DNA of 64,000 nucleotides from Nageia nagi (GCA_050084985.1 JBITNC010000001.1:34596001-34660000), one strand, 5' to 3'. Counted from the first letter of the stretch, positions 11,580-22,660 are shown. The notes: a model not told the origin generated them from the sequence alone. Translations and numbers: made by a program.

Positions 11580-13849
11580 ATGGATCTTAATCTAGATAAC
11601 CCTACCATATCAAAATCCAAAGTACATTTTTCAAAGGTTAGGACAATTTTTCAAATTAATCCTAAATTATATGTTCAAATCCCCCCTCCTAATACCATTT
11701 GGGATCTTGAATCTTTAGATTTTGGTAAATGAATATCCATTATTGAAGATAATCCTAATAACTATGCTATTATTAACCTTAGCAACCTACATAATATGGC
11801 TCCTAATTTGGAACCCTATGAGGATGATGAACTCCTTGATCTTGATAGGATTCCCTACCATGGTTGATTCATTCAATAGGTGTTATTTGATAAATAAAGA
11901 TTGCAATTTTTTATCTATAATAATGCTTTTGTTGTAGTTGAACTTTTTATAGATACAAATTTGCTTGATAACCTCATTGAAGCTAAATAATTTGAATATA
12001 GCTTGTTCCTCTATAAATAATCTTCAAAACATCTTTAGCCTACACATGAAACACATGATGCAGGTAGCTTGCTTGACTGTTATCATGGCATGGGTGGTGT
12101 ATATCCTAATTGAGAAAAGCTTGAACCAAAGTTTGATGCTATGTTGGAACAACCATTGCATGAGGAAGATGTTTATTGAAGTATTGATCAATCAGAACTT
12201 GAGGATGAAGAAGAGGAATCTTACAATAATTTGATCCTTAATCCACATTACTTTGATAGAGAAAAGAAAGGTAAAAGTCAAATTCTTTTACTTGATGATG
12301 AGATCAAAACTCTTGTTAAACAACCAATTACTAAAGTTATTAGAGAAGCCTTTAAGATACAACCAAATTGGACTCCTAAGAAGCATGAGATTAAGGTAGG
12401 TATCATTTTGGATATCTAAGAAAACATTGATTGGTATAAATAACCTCCATATGAACAATTGGAAATCCTAGTAGGGGTATTGCATGAACTTGAGTAGGAT
12501 AGGATTAATCATACTAATGAGTTTGCTATTTTGAAATACTCCACTTCAAACACCAAATAATATACAACAATATCCCCCTCCCCTACCTTCATCCCCAAAG
12601 ACCAATGTAAGATTTAACAATATTGTGAGAAATGAGGATGATTTCCTTTCATATTTAAAACACCCCTCACTAATAGAATTCTTTCCAAAATAATCCTTGG
12701 GAAAAAGAGTGTCAAATTTAATAAGGTTTATGGTATGTATGATCCTAGGATGCATGTTCATAAATTTCATGAAGAAGCTATTGAATATATGCATGATCAA
12801 GATTTGTTGGCTAAGTTATTTTCTTATAGTTTGAAGGATGAGGCTCTAAAATGGTACTTCCAGCTTCTTGAAAGTATAATTGATAGGTATGAGGTTTTTA
12901 TTCACATATTTTGCACAATTATGGTTATAAAATTAGTAATAAGTTTTATCTGAAGGACTTGTGTAAAATTAAACAACTCCATAACCAATTAGTGAAGGAT
13001 TTTGTGAGGGTATAGAAGCAAACTGCTAACAAACTCACCATGGATGAACACAAACTCAAGCATATTTTTGTGGATAGTCTCTTGCCTATATATAAGCTAT
13101 TTTTCATCTATAATCATGATATGTATTTAGGATATATGATTAATACTATTACTAAAAAGGAACCATGCATTAAAACATTAACTGCTATGAAACATATTGA
13201 TCATGCTTCACTTGCAAAACCTAGTACTAAAAATAAGACCAAGGTTGAAGCAAATCATGTTGCATGTAAAAAATGAGGTATTTATCCACCCAAACATACT
13301 TGCCAATATACTCCTTTGAATGATAGTGTTGATAATATTTTGAATGTATTATTAGATAAGGAACTGATCAAATGGCCTTCTATTATTAAACCTAAGTTTA
13401 CTAATGGTGTGCTTAAAAATTTTCACTATGAATAATTTTGCAATTATCATAGGGTACCTAGTCATCTAACCCAAAATTGCAAGACTCTTCTTAACCTTAT
13501 ACAAGATTTAATTAATCATGGAGATCCAAAAATAGTTGCATAGATAGGATTTGCACATCTAAATAATGCACAACTAGGGGTATTCAATAATCCCCTACCA
13601 TCTTCACAATCTCAAGGGTGCATTGGTACAATAAGTGTTTTCCATAATTTACATTCTTTTTTGACTAACACTCATGCATATAGGCATCCTCATCCAAATA
13701 GGAATAAGAACAAAATCAAAAGGTACAATGATAGCCATATGAATTATTACATTCAAGGAACCAATGTCATAGGGATGACTATAACAAAAGTACCTCTTTT
13801 TGTCCCTACCTCTGTGAAGTGTATTTGGGTGGCAAAAACTCTCTAGGTA
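11580..13849 (+). pseudogene. Ty3/gypsy Tat-like gag remnant
   Basis: Plus-strand gag. The conserved retrotransposon gag core is at 12735-13276: PRMHVHKFHEEAIEYM, SLKDEALKWYFQLL, then DFVRV-type, MDEHKLKHIFVDSLLP and INTITKKEP. A Cys/His segment FCNYHRVPSHLTQNC lies near 13440, followed by TLLNLIQDLINHGDP, as in gag C-termini of this group. The N-terminal part (11580-12730) is low-complexity and acidic with several frames. Stops and at least two frameshifts make it non-functional. The copy B copia element is inserted at 13850-13854, cutting gag off from any protease. Confidence 0.82.
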
Positions 13850-13854
13850 CATAA

Positions 13855-14347
13855 TGTTAGAATTTGTAATGAAATATTGTGAATATCTAAACTCCTTGTA
13901 AGTTCAATTAATCACTTAAAGGATATGTAGATACCTTAAGGGATTCATTGAATTCTTTATTATGTGTGGACTTTGACCTAACCATGGGGTTAGTTGGTAG
14001 GTTAAAGTTAGGTCACACATTTATTGTAACCCTAACCTTACCCTTGGGTTAAAGGGAGGTGCTCTCAACCTATAAATAGAGGGCCTCTCCTCTTGTAAAC
14101 AAATCTAAGTTTTGGATTAAGATTACTCTACTTGGTTGTGTAGGAGAGAGCAAGAGAATAGTTGTAAGAGAGGCATACTTGAGAATAGAGAACTAGTTGT
14201 GGATGTACTCCCAAGGAGGGAGGAACCACATTATATTGGTGTCATATTGTGTGAATGTGTTAGTAGCTTGTAGATGTTGCATGTTGAATGTGATTGAGCT
14301 TTCTATAGTCTTGGACCTTGGGAATTAGAGTAGTGCTAATTCTCTCA
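13855..14347 (+). repeat. 5' LTR of copia copy B
   Basis: 493 bp from tgttagaatt to aattctctca. TATA box at 14071-14078. Immediately preceded by target duplication cataa and followed, after two bases, by the primer-binding site. Confidence 0.96.
14071..14078 (+). promoter_or_regulatory. TATA box of copy B LTR
   Basis: tataaata within cctataaatagaggg; the same box is at 22877 in the 3' LTR and at 3861 in the LTR of copy A, so it is conserved between the two diverged LTRs. Confidence 0.7.
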
Positions 14348-14349
14348 TT

Positions 14350-14362
14350 TGGTATCTAGAGC
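14350..14362 (+). other. primer-binding site, initiator tRNA-Met
   Basis: tggtatctagagc matches the usual plant copia primer site tggtatcagagc with one extra T. It starts two bases after the LTR. Confidence 0.85.
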
Positions 14363-15144
14363 TTGGTGTGGAAGCTCTTCTTCTACATTTTGGAGGTTCT
14401 TCATCCTTCTCAAATTTGGAGATCTTAATCCTAATCTTCATTGTGAGGTAAAAGGTTTGCAAAGGTATAACCTTCTATCCTTCTTTAACTAAGTTCATTA
14501 TGATACTAATTTTTTTGTATGATTATGCTAGCTCAATGTCTTAGCAAAAATAACTTCAAATACCATAATATATTTTTGCTACTCTCTTCTTACTAACAAT
14601 ATTTTATGTTAGTAATCTATTTTTAATGTACAAAGAAAATGCCTTTTTTTTTGTGAGCAAAAATATATTATGATAGCATCTTATTGAAAAGTTTTTTTTT
14701 ACAATAGTCTTTTGTGAAAAATATCAAAAAAAAAGGAGGAAGGTGCAATTTTTTTTCATATTTTATTGTTGAAATAAAGTGGAGGACTTTATTTACAAGT
14801 TTTTTGAAATAATTTCTAGAGGTAATTTTTAAAAATTTTAAAGTAAACATAAATGAAAGTTCATTTATTTTTGCAAAAAAAAAAAAAAAGGAGGAGGGCT
14901 AAAATAGAAATATAATACTTTTAACCTCTAGTGTGCATTTTTTTTTAAGAGATTAGTATATATATATATATAAATTGCAATATTTCTTTATGCCAATTAA
15001 AGAGGCAGCTCTCAAGCTAATTTTATTCAAAATTTGAATTTTTCCTTGAGGAAGAAAAGCAATAGTTTAAGGTTGAATTATTTTTTAAAAAAAAGCAAAT
15101 ATTCTTTTTTTATATCTATAACATATTTTTCAAAAATTATGTTA
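14363..15144 (+). other. 5' leader of copia copy B, AT-rich part
   Basis: No gene seen. Very AT-rich with several homopolymer runs (poly-A near 14875, poly-T near 14940). It ends at an 11-base G run (15149-15159) where base composition changes abruptly. Confidence 0.7.
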
Positions 15145-15183
15145 TTTTGGGGGGGGGGGACAAAATAAATGAAAGGGTTTGTA

Positions 15184-15525
15184 AAATTGTTTGACAAAAT
15201 GCCTCATCATTGGTGAGTCGCAAAAGATATGAAAAACTGTTTGACGAAATGCCTCAATGCAAAGTCTTCTAGCCTCCTCCATGTCCTGCAATGGTCGATG
15301 GATTTGCCCAAAATGGATACGTTGAAAGGCTCCCTGAATTGTTTCAACGATGCATGCTACAGATAGAGTTCCTTGGCATCCAATAATCGTAAGATCTGTA
15401 ACAAAATGGCTACGTTGGAAGACTCTATATGAACTATTTAAATGCCTCCCTGAAATGCAGTGTTTCATGAAATACAATGATCGTAGGAAATGCACAAAAT
15501 GGATACATTGAAAGGGCAATGTGTA
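15184..15525 (+). pseudogene. PPR gene fragment inside copia leader
   Basis: Plus-strand frames show repeated PPR (pentatricopeptide repeat) signatures: KLFDKMP near 15185, KLFDEMPQ near 15236, MVDGFAQNGYVER near 15295, ELFQ near 15335, QNGYVGR near 15400, ELFK near 15430, and NTMIVG with AQNGYIERA near 15475-15518. Successive ELF-type anchors are about 95 nt apart, fitting the 31-35-residue repeat. PPR proteins bind organellar RNA; this fragment has stops and a frameshift and is not a gene. It is a different copy from the PPR pseudogenes at 42 and 45 kb. A retrotransposon has no PPR domain of its own, so it must be acquired. Confidence 0.75.
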
Positions 15526-15809
15526 GTCCTTCCACGATCCCCATACTTTCACACAGGGTTTGTAATGGTGGGCTGTTGTAATCAATTGCTCTCTGCTCTT
15601 CTTTGATGACTTCCTCTCTTCCTCCTCCCTCTACAGATTTGTAATGTTGTTTTGAAGAACCCAATTCTTCCAATTCAGAAGAAGATGATCCCCTGCTCGT
15701 AATAAAAAAATATATTACAAAAAACATCTATAGTCTATGTCGTGTAAACCTGAAGGACTTCTCTCTTTAAGCATTTGGATCACAAGATTTTGGATGTCTT
15801 CTCAGAAGT

Positions 15810-16163
15810 TTGCCTTTGGATGTTATGGATGACAAAGCATCTGGGACAAGTTTCATATGTGACCTAAATGATAATATTGCTACTCCTTGGCTGCCTGTTT
15901 CTCATTCATCAACACCTTCATCCTGTAATAAACCAATTAACATGCCAGCTTTTCCTGCCATAATGTCAGCTTGGAATGGAGATGAAATGATGAGGGTCAT
16001 TTGGCATATGATCAAAGATAAGCATAAACACTGGTCTCCCTACTCATGGAGTTCTGCACTCTCCTCCCTCTCCTTTTGTGCTCTTCCTCTCAACTGCCAG
16101 CCTCCTAGTGGTTCAGCCATACACTCCTCTTCCTCCCCAACACCTCCACAGGCTGTCCTCTAA
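15810..16163 (+). pseudogene. open frame with NADP-isocitrate-dehydrogenase-like segment
   Basis: A 117-codon open frame. Residues 56-71 (15975-16022) read NGDEMMRVIWHMIKDK, close to the highly conserved N-terminal GDEMTRVIW…KDK segment of eukaryotic NADP-dependent isocitrate dehydrogenase. Similarity stops on both sides: upstream only a weak echo (AFPAIMSAW), downstream Ser/Pro-rich sequence (SSSSPTPPQ), as if one short exon had been joined to other DNA. The match is short, so an accidental match is possible but unlikely given its specificity. It cannot be a functional enzyme. It lies in the same sense as the element. Confidence 0.55.
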
Positions 16164-16370
16164 ATGCCTTCATGCAGGTCATCCTCCTTCCCACGATCAA
16201 GGTTGATGGCTGCCAACTTCTTGCAAGTCTTCTTAGTCACTTTAATGCACTTCAATGCATTAAGTTTGTTTAGTTGACTACTTGCATTTTTTGCTCTTCC
16301 AAAAGCAATGTATGCTTTTCTTGGTGGAAGAAAAAGGGGGGTCATAATTTTACAACTACAAAGCATTTAA

Positions 16371-17733
16371 TTGTTTTTTGACTTAGGAGTATTTTTTTAG
16401 TACTTAAGGTAGACAAAGCATTAAAATTGCATGAAGTAGGGGTATGGGTCTCCTATTACAACTTGCACACATATACTTCTTAGGCATTTAATTTTTTTTT
16501 ACTTACTTGCTTACAAGTCAATTACTCCCATTAAGTGCACTTAGGAGTACTTAGAATATTTCTAATATTCTACTCAAAATTGCATGTTTAAATTACTAAG
16601 GTGCACATGCAATTTTTTAATGCTAACCTCTTAGCATTTTTTCTAAGCATAGTAATTTAGTCTAAGCATGCTATTTTTTAAGTAAATAAGGGAAATTTTT
16701 TTACTTAAAATGCATACTTATAAGACAAGTCTTAGCATACAATTTTTTAGGGATAAAACTTTAAGTGAAAAGGGGGGAATTGGTATAATTTTTACTTAAA
16801 TTTTATCTAGATCTTGCATGCTAGACTTATGATGCATGTATCTTTATCTTGTCTGAAGAATAAAACATGCTTAGGACTTAAATTTTTAAGTTAAATAATG
16901 CATGATGCATGATTACTTAATTTTTTTTAAGTCATGGAATAATGCATGTTATGAATTAAATACTAAGTAGGACTTAGTTCTTTTGTTTAATTCATTAAGT
17001 GCTTGAATAAATTGAGCAAAATATACAAAATGTAAAAGTCCTTTAGGGGTTAGTACAAAACCCATTGGATTTTTTAAGGTTTTTTAAGCTCATGTGGATG
17101 ATGCAATTTTACTTTACTTTATATTTTTGCACAATTTGCTTATACTTGCAAAAACACAAATATTGAAAGTAACCCCTAAAATGAACACATCCGCACGTAT
17201 TCTTCCACAACATGACTTGTTTGGGGAGCCACAAGGTGAGGATAGGGCAGACTGGAGCCCTTTTAGTCTGAAGAACTGAGTGGTGGTAAGTTCGTCTTAA
17301 TTGCCCCTAAGACCTCTGTTGGATTGGACATAACTCTATTAGGTGGATAGGCATGTGTGTAGTGATACCACATGTCTGCACGTCCATTCAAGGATTATCC
17401 TAATAACCTAGGAGGAAAACTAAAAACCTTAATCAATATAATTAAAATGGCTGGTCCAAGATACGTTGATCCTTGGAAAATAGTTGGTACTTCTCCTTGT
17501 GAGAGTATATTACTGACAAGGTGAACTGGTTGAGGACTGGTAGTACTTGGGCTCCACCTTGCGGGCATCCAGGTGAAGGCCTAATTCTACACAAGAAAAC
17601 AACCCCAACATTAATCCTCTAAATCATGGTTATAAGTTTGCACATGTGGGACATGTTTACTTATGTTTGATTTGTATAGATGGAAACTTGTAAAATTTGC
17701 ATTCTTATTGCATATTTATTTTTTGTATAGATA
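16371..17733 (+). other. 5' leader of copia copy B, distal part
   Basis: No recognised coding sequence. 16380-17060 is AT-rich with many short repeats of ttagcat/cttaag type. 17180-17600 has a more balanced composition (…ggggagccacaagg…, …gcgggcatccagg…) and could fold, perhaps a packaging or splice-related leader segment; this is speculation. Gag starts at 17734. Confidence 0.55.
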
Positions 17734-18594
17734 ATGGTTGAAACCTTCATACCCAAGCACATACTCGATGGTTCCAACTACAACATATGGGAACCTCGTA
17801 TGAGAGTTGAGTTACAGGCAAGGAAGCTATGGTAGACAGTAAATGAAGATCTAGTTGCTCCTACAGATGAGAAGGCCCTTGAAATTTACAACTCAAAGAA
17901 TGAGTTAGCAACCTCAATGATCTATCGTGCAGTTTCAGATGACATCCTTCTTATGATTTCTTCCTTGACATTAGCAAAAGAAGCTTGGGACATACTAAAG
18001 AAAATTTACCTTGGGTCCAAATTTTCAAGAAGGTTCACCATTCTACAAAAGTTGTTGCAGTATCATTAAGGAGAAGATGAAAGTGCCTCAATCTACTTGA
18101 ACAAAATCATTGACCTCAGGACACAACTGGTTGGCTGTGGGTGCAATTGGATCAATGATGAGTTCATGGTCTTCATTATTCTTCAAAGCCTCTCTACAAA
18201 GTTCAGTAACTTTATCACAGTTATGGAGACTAGGCTTGATGATGAAGAAGATGTTATCTCCCTTGACAATCTTTCTAGACTCCTTCTGAAGCATGAGGAA
18301 ACTTTGAACAAGAAAATGTTGAACATTTCTCCAAAGGATAATAGCATTGCTCTAGGAGCAACCAAAACTCCTTTCAAGAAGATGTTCAAACATTATAAAT
18401 TCAAAGACAACAAATCCTCATCTACCATCAGGAAGCACAACAACTTCAAGCAAAGGAATGACAAAGCTAGATCAAGCAAACCAACACCGTAGGAAAAGTT
18501 TGATGGGAATTGTAACTTTTGTGGCATCTTTGGGCACAAAGAGTATGATTGTTGCAAAAAGAAATTTTCTCAAAAAGGAAAGGGAAATGCAAAT
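17734..18594 (+). pseudogene. copia gag remnant, copy B
   Basis: The chosen start, ATG at 17734, gives MVETFIPKHILDGSNYNIW, the usual copia gag opening (LDGSNY…W). The UBN2-type gag domain follows (LAKEAWDILKKIY, LNKIIDLRTQL, ISLDNLSRLLLKHEETL). A CCHC zinc knuckle (CNFCGIFGHKEYDC) is at 18511-18552. One frame throughout, broken by stops at W*TVNE, YH*GED and TP*EKF, all TAG or TAA. Gag would form the virus-like particle and bind RNA. The knuckle is intact, so the ancestor was a normal gag. Confidence 0.88.
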
Positions 18595-19265
18595 GTGAGA
18601 AATTTCAATAATAAAAAGAAGAACAAGCATGCTACTTCTGTTTCCTACTACTCAATGACTCAAACTATTTCAAATGATTGGATTATTGATTCAAGATGCA
18701 CTAATCACATGTGTTATGAAAAGGATAAGTTTGAAAATTTTCATAAGTACAACAAGGATACAGTTGTGATAGGTGATAATACAATCCTTGATGTTCAAGG
18801 AATAGGTAATGTGAAGATTCATGGAAAGGTGCTTGATAATGTGTTTTATGTGCCTAAGCTAAGGATGAATCTTATCTCTGTAATTCAGATTACAAGGACA
18901 GGATGCTCATTTGAGTTTACCTCACACTCCTGGTGTGTTAAGAAAGGACTTGCCACTTTGATGAAAGGATCAGAAATGACCTTTATATTGTGGATCAAGT
19001 ACCTTCAAAGATTTGTCTTGCTACAAATGTGTGTTCAAAAGGTAATCTTTGGCATCAACGATTAGGGCACCTTAACCACAAGAGTATTCAAGATATGAAA
19101 AATCAAGAACTTGTGGAAGGTTTACCAAATATTTCACCCATAATTGGTCTTTGTGAAAGGTGCATTCTAGGAAAGATGAATAGACAAAAGTTTGAAAAGG
19201 ATAAGGCAACTCGGGCTACTCATCCTCTTCAGCTTGTGCATTCAGATTTGATGGGTCCATTTTAG
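18595..19265 (+). pseudogene. copia protease and GAG-pre-integrase remnant, copy B
   Basis: Continues in the gag frame. The protease active site reads WIIDSRCTNHM (Asp at 18688-18690) where copia elements have DSG; Gly to Arg is one G-to-A change (GGA to AGA) and should abolish activity. The fold continues (DVQGIGNVKIHGKVLDNVFYVP). A frameshift near 19000 moves the GAG-pre-integrase zinc region to another frame (LWHQRLGHLNHKSI, CERCILGK). The segment ends at a TAG after SDLMGPF (19263-19265), probably from CAG. Confidence 0.87.
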
Positions 19266-20032
19266 ACTAAGTCTCTAGGGGAGCTTCTTATGTTTTGACC
19301 TTCATTGATGACTTTAGTAGGATGACATTTGGTTATCTACTTGAGCACAAGGATCAAACTTTTGATCAATTTAAATACTTCAAGGCACTTGTTGAAAATC
19401 AAACTAATTTTAAGATCAAAATGCTGAGATCTAATAATGGGGGTGAATATAATAGCAATGAGTTTAATGATTATTGTGTTAAACATGGGATCAAGCGGCA
19501 ATTCACAATCCCATACACCCCTCAGAAAAATTGAGTTGCTAAAAGAAACAATCGCACCATTATGGAAATGGCAAGATGCATGTTGGGTAACCTTTCTAGT
19601 TTCTTATAAGGAGAAGCTGATTCACACTGCTATTCACACCCTTAATAGGTGTCCTACTAAAGCAGTTGAAGGAAAAACTCCATATGAAGCATGGACAGGA
19701 AAGAAACCTAACATCTCACACTTCAAGGTCTTTGGATGTGATGCATTTGCCTTCATTACCTTAGAGAAAAGAAATAAGCTAGACAAAAGATCAAAAAAAT
19801 GCATTTTTGTGGGTATGATAATCAGCATAGAGGTTACAGGCTCTACTCCTCATCCCATAAAATAGTCTTTGTTTCTAGGGATGTCAAGTTTAATGAACTT
19901 CCTGAGGATACAACTTCTCATGCTGAGGTGTCTGATTCAGAAGATTCTATGCCTGCACCTAATTGGTTGGATGATCATGTAGGGAAGTCATCATAAGAGC
20001 AAAATTCTCTAGCTCAGAGAATTACAAGAAGT
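19266..20032 (+). pseudogene. copia integrase remnant, copy B
   Basis: Integrase core starts FIDDFSRMTFGY (first Asp kept). The second catalytic Asp is Asn (RSNNGGEY, codon 19433-19435), and the Glu region reads VAKRNN, with Lys in place of Glu. A TGA precedes it, and FL*GEA has lost its Trp. The C-terminal part moves to another frame at 19620-19800 (TLNRCPTKAVEGKTPYEAW, HFKVFGCDAF) and back at about 19799 (GYDNQHRGYRLY). All this makes the enzyme inactive on several independent grounds. Confidence 0.88.
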
Positions 20033-20926
20033 ATGACCTTGAATAAATCCTTATTTTCCAAAATTGATAATATGAATGAGCCATCAACATTCAAAGAAGC
20101 TTCCAAGCAAGAGTGTTGGATGGAAGCTATGAAAGTTGAGTATGAGGCACTCATGAAAAATGAAACTTGGGATTTGGTTCCTTATCCCAATGAGAAAAAT
20201 GTGATTGGAAATAAATGGATATACAAGGTCAAGTACAACTCTGATGGAGAAGTTGAAAAATACAAAGCAAGGTTAGTGGCCAAAGGATTCGCTCAAAAAT
20301 ATGGTATTGATTATGAGGAAACCTTTGCTCCTATGGCCAAAATGCCTACTGTTAGGATCATCCTTCCTCTTTCTGCAGTTCAGAGATGGAAAGTTTTCCA
20401 ACTTGATGTCAAGAGTGCATTTCTCAATGGTGACTTGGATGTAGAAATCTACATGAATCAACCAGAAGGATTTATTTCAGAAGGAAAAGAGTCTCTTGTG
20501 TGCAAGCTAAAGAAGTCTTTGTATGGACTTAAACAAGCACCTAGAGCATGGTACAAGAAAATTTTAGGATTCTTTGCAGATATTGGTTTTTCCAAGTGCT
20601 TCTCCAACTCAGATCTCTATGTACTCAATCAAGGAAAAGACATGGTCTTAATTCTCCTTTATGTGGATGATCTTCTCATAATAGGCAATAATATTGAAAT
20701 CATCCAAGAGTGCATATCCAAACTGAAGGTAACATTTGAAATGACTAATCTAGGTCTATTGCATTACTATCTTGGAATGCAAGTATACCAACATAAAGAT
20801 TGTACTTATCTTAGTCAATCTAAGTATATATCAGACATCTTGCAAAAGTTTGGAATGGAGGAGTGTAGATATGTTGCAATACCTATTTCTCCTAGAATTG
20901 TTGTATCATTGAGCTCAAATTCTTAG
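20033..20926 (+). pseudogene. copia reverse transcriptase remnant, copy B (longest open stretch)
   Basis: 297 codons open. Motifs in order: EASKQECWMEAMKVEYEAL, TWDLVPYP, NKWIYKVKY, RLVAKGFAQKYGIDYEETF, QLDVKSAFLNGDLDVEIYM, SLYGLKQAPRAWYKK, LILLYVDDLLIIGNN (catalytic YVDD near 20665), LGLLHYYLGMQVY. All RT core residues look intact. The frame ends at TAG 20924-20926 (SSNS*LANA), before the RNase H, at the same place as the stop at 2232-2234 in copy A. Codon-level preservation here is much better than in the integrase. No start codon context of its own is expected because it is part of a polyprotein. Confidence 0.92.
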
Positions 20927-21690
20927 TTGGCTAATGCTACAGCTTATAGGCAATTGATCGGTAGACTTCTGCATCTGACTATCTCTCATCCTGATATTGC
21001 CTTTGCAGTGAATATGATGGCACGATTCATGCAAAAACCATATGTTGAACACCTCAATGTTGTGAAGCAAATCTTGAGATATGTGGCAGGGACAAAGGAT
21101 CTTGCTCTTAAGTATTCCAAAGTGCCCTCAATTGTTCTCTTAGGGTTCTCAGATTCTAATTATGGGGGAGATAGAGATGATAGAAAATCAACCTCTGCAT
21201 ATGTGTTCAGCATTGGTTCAGGTGCTATCTCTTGGGCTTCCAAGAAGCAACCTACTGTGACTCTTTCTACCACCGAAGCTAAATATCAAGCCATGTATAT
21301 TGCTACCTAAGAAGCTATTTGGCTTAGACATCTTCTAAATGAAATTGGGTATAAGCAAAATGGCCCATCTCTTATTTCTTCAAACAATCAATCGGCTATC
21401 TCTTTGGCTAAGAATCCTGTGTTCCATTAGAGAACCAAACATGTGGAAATCCAAGCCCATTTTATCAGGGAGAAGGTTTTAGATGACATCATACACTTGG
21501 ATTATTATCCATCTACTAAAAAATCTACTGATCTATTCACCAAGCCCCTTCCTAAAGCTCAGTTCAGCAATCTTAGGGATTCTCTCGGGTTGGTGAAGTT
21601 GCCCTCAAGGGGGAGTGAAGTTTGGACCTTTGTTAATGATGACAACTTCACCTCTAAGAGGCTCTTTTTTTGTTGTATAGCATGTGTTGA
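20927..21690 (+). pseudogene. copia RNase H remnant, copy B
   Basis: In frame with the RT after one TAG. It starts with ATAYRQLIGRLLHLT and DIAFAVNMMARFM. The RNase H core follows: GFSDSNYGGDRDDRKSTSAY, SIGSGAISWASKKQPTV, TTEAKYQAM. Further TAA and TAG interrupt it at YIAT*EAIW and VFH*RTKH; copy A keeps Gln (CAA) at the first site and has TAA at the second. The end FTKPLPKAQFSNLRDSLG and VKLPSRGS is the normal copia C-terminus. Confidence 0.9.
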
Positions 21691-21697
21691 TTATGAT

Positions 21698-22189
21698 ATA
21701 CCTCCATGGTAAGTTTGCTCTATGTGACAAACTTGTTGTACATTTTTATACCTCCGTGGTAAGTTTGCTCTGCGTGACAAACTTGTTATACATTTTTATA
21801 CCTCCGTGGTAGGTTTGCTTTGTATGACAAACTTGTTGTACATTTTATATCTCTGTGGTGAGTTTACTCTGCATGAGAAACTTGTTGTACAATTTTTGAG
21901 CATATAATTAATATACCTCTATGGTACATTCGCTCTATGTGATGAACTTGTACATTCTATACCTCCGTGGTGAGTTTGCTCTACGTGAGAAACTCATTGT
22001 ACAATTTTATGCTCTATACCTCCATGGTGAGTTTGCTCTGCATGAGAAACTCATTGTACAATTTTTTGAGCATATAATTAATATACCTCCATGATAAGTT
22101 CACTCTGCATGATGAACTTGTTGTACATTCTATACCTCTGTGGTGAGTTTGCTCTGCATGAGAAACTCGTTGTACAAATTTTATGCTCT
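21698..22189 (+). repeat. tandem repeat array in copy B 3' UTR, nine units of about 50 bp
   Basis: Nine diverged units begin atacctc(c/t)(a/g)tggt and contain a variant of tttgctctgcatgagaaact and ttgtaca. Units 4-6 and 7-9 form a higher-order repeat: members end in turn with gagcatataattaat, acattct, and ttatgctct. Non-coding. It lies between RNase H and the polypurine tract. Confidence 0.9.
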
Positions 22190-22660
22190 ATTAATAATCA
22201 ACACATGTCTATATAACAACAAGTGACTATGAGTGATGGCTTGGCATCTCCGTGATTACTCATAGTGCACCATTAATCAGTTATTTATAAGATAGCATTA
22301 TTTGATTCTCTTATTTGAATATATGATGCATCTAACTGATTTTGTTCATGAGTTGCTTGTAGCATGTAGGATCTTCTTCAGAAATGCAGGTTACTCACCT
22401 TATGAAAGCAAGCTCATGGAGACTCACATGTCATCTTAAACTTGATCGACTACTATGTACAGTGAAACTAGTTGTGGTTAATGATTGTATTGTAAACCAT
22501 TTTGTCAAATGGTAATGTAGTGAGTCTCATACTAGTTCTCAAAAAGATTCTCAAATATGTAAATTTCTCATCTCCACTTGTATCTCTACGGAGTAGAACT
22601 CTCTCTTACTCTCTCTCTTCTTTCTTCTATGCTCTATCCCAATATTGCATTAAGGGGGAG
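22190..22660 (+). other. copy B 3' UTR and polypurine tract
   Basis: Non-coding, alignable with 3190-3638 of copy A. Ends in the polypurine tract aagggggag at 22652-22660, directly before the LTR, where plus-strand DNA synthesis starts. Confidence 0.85.

Larger units (their letters stand above)
15145..16370 (+). other. probable captured host DNA in the copia leader
   Basis: A block of about 1.2 kb, visibly richer in G and C than the leader on both sides, starting at a poly-G run and ending where AT-rich leader resumes. It contains PPR repeat fragments (15184-15525), an isocitrate-dehydrogenase-like piece (15975-16022) and further sequence I cannot identify (minus-strand frame 16160-16366; minus-strand frames 15142-15727 mostly mirror the PPR part). 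None of this belongs to a copia element. Both identified pieces are in the sense direction of the element. Best explanation: transduplication of host gene sequence. Confidence 0.65.

Noticed and set aside
10250-13849. The minus-strand pol (6.4-10.5 kb) and plus-strand gag (11.6-13.8 kb) as one element
   Set aside because: They are on opposite strands with an LTR-like block between them, so they are two elements, or one rearranged by inversion, which cannot be shown here.
15142-15585. 147-codon minus-strand frame as a gene
   Set aside because: It mirrors the plus-strand PPR repeats; the plus-strand reading gives recognised motifs at the right spacing, so the minus frame is a shadow.
17180-17600. 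Structured RNA or tRNA gene in the copia leader
   Set aside because: Composition is more balanced, but I could not fold a tRNA cloverleaf or name an RNA family from the sequence.
21698-22189. CRISPR array
   Set aside because: Units are contiguous diverged tandem repeats with no unique spacers, and the DNA is a plant nuclear retrotransposon.
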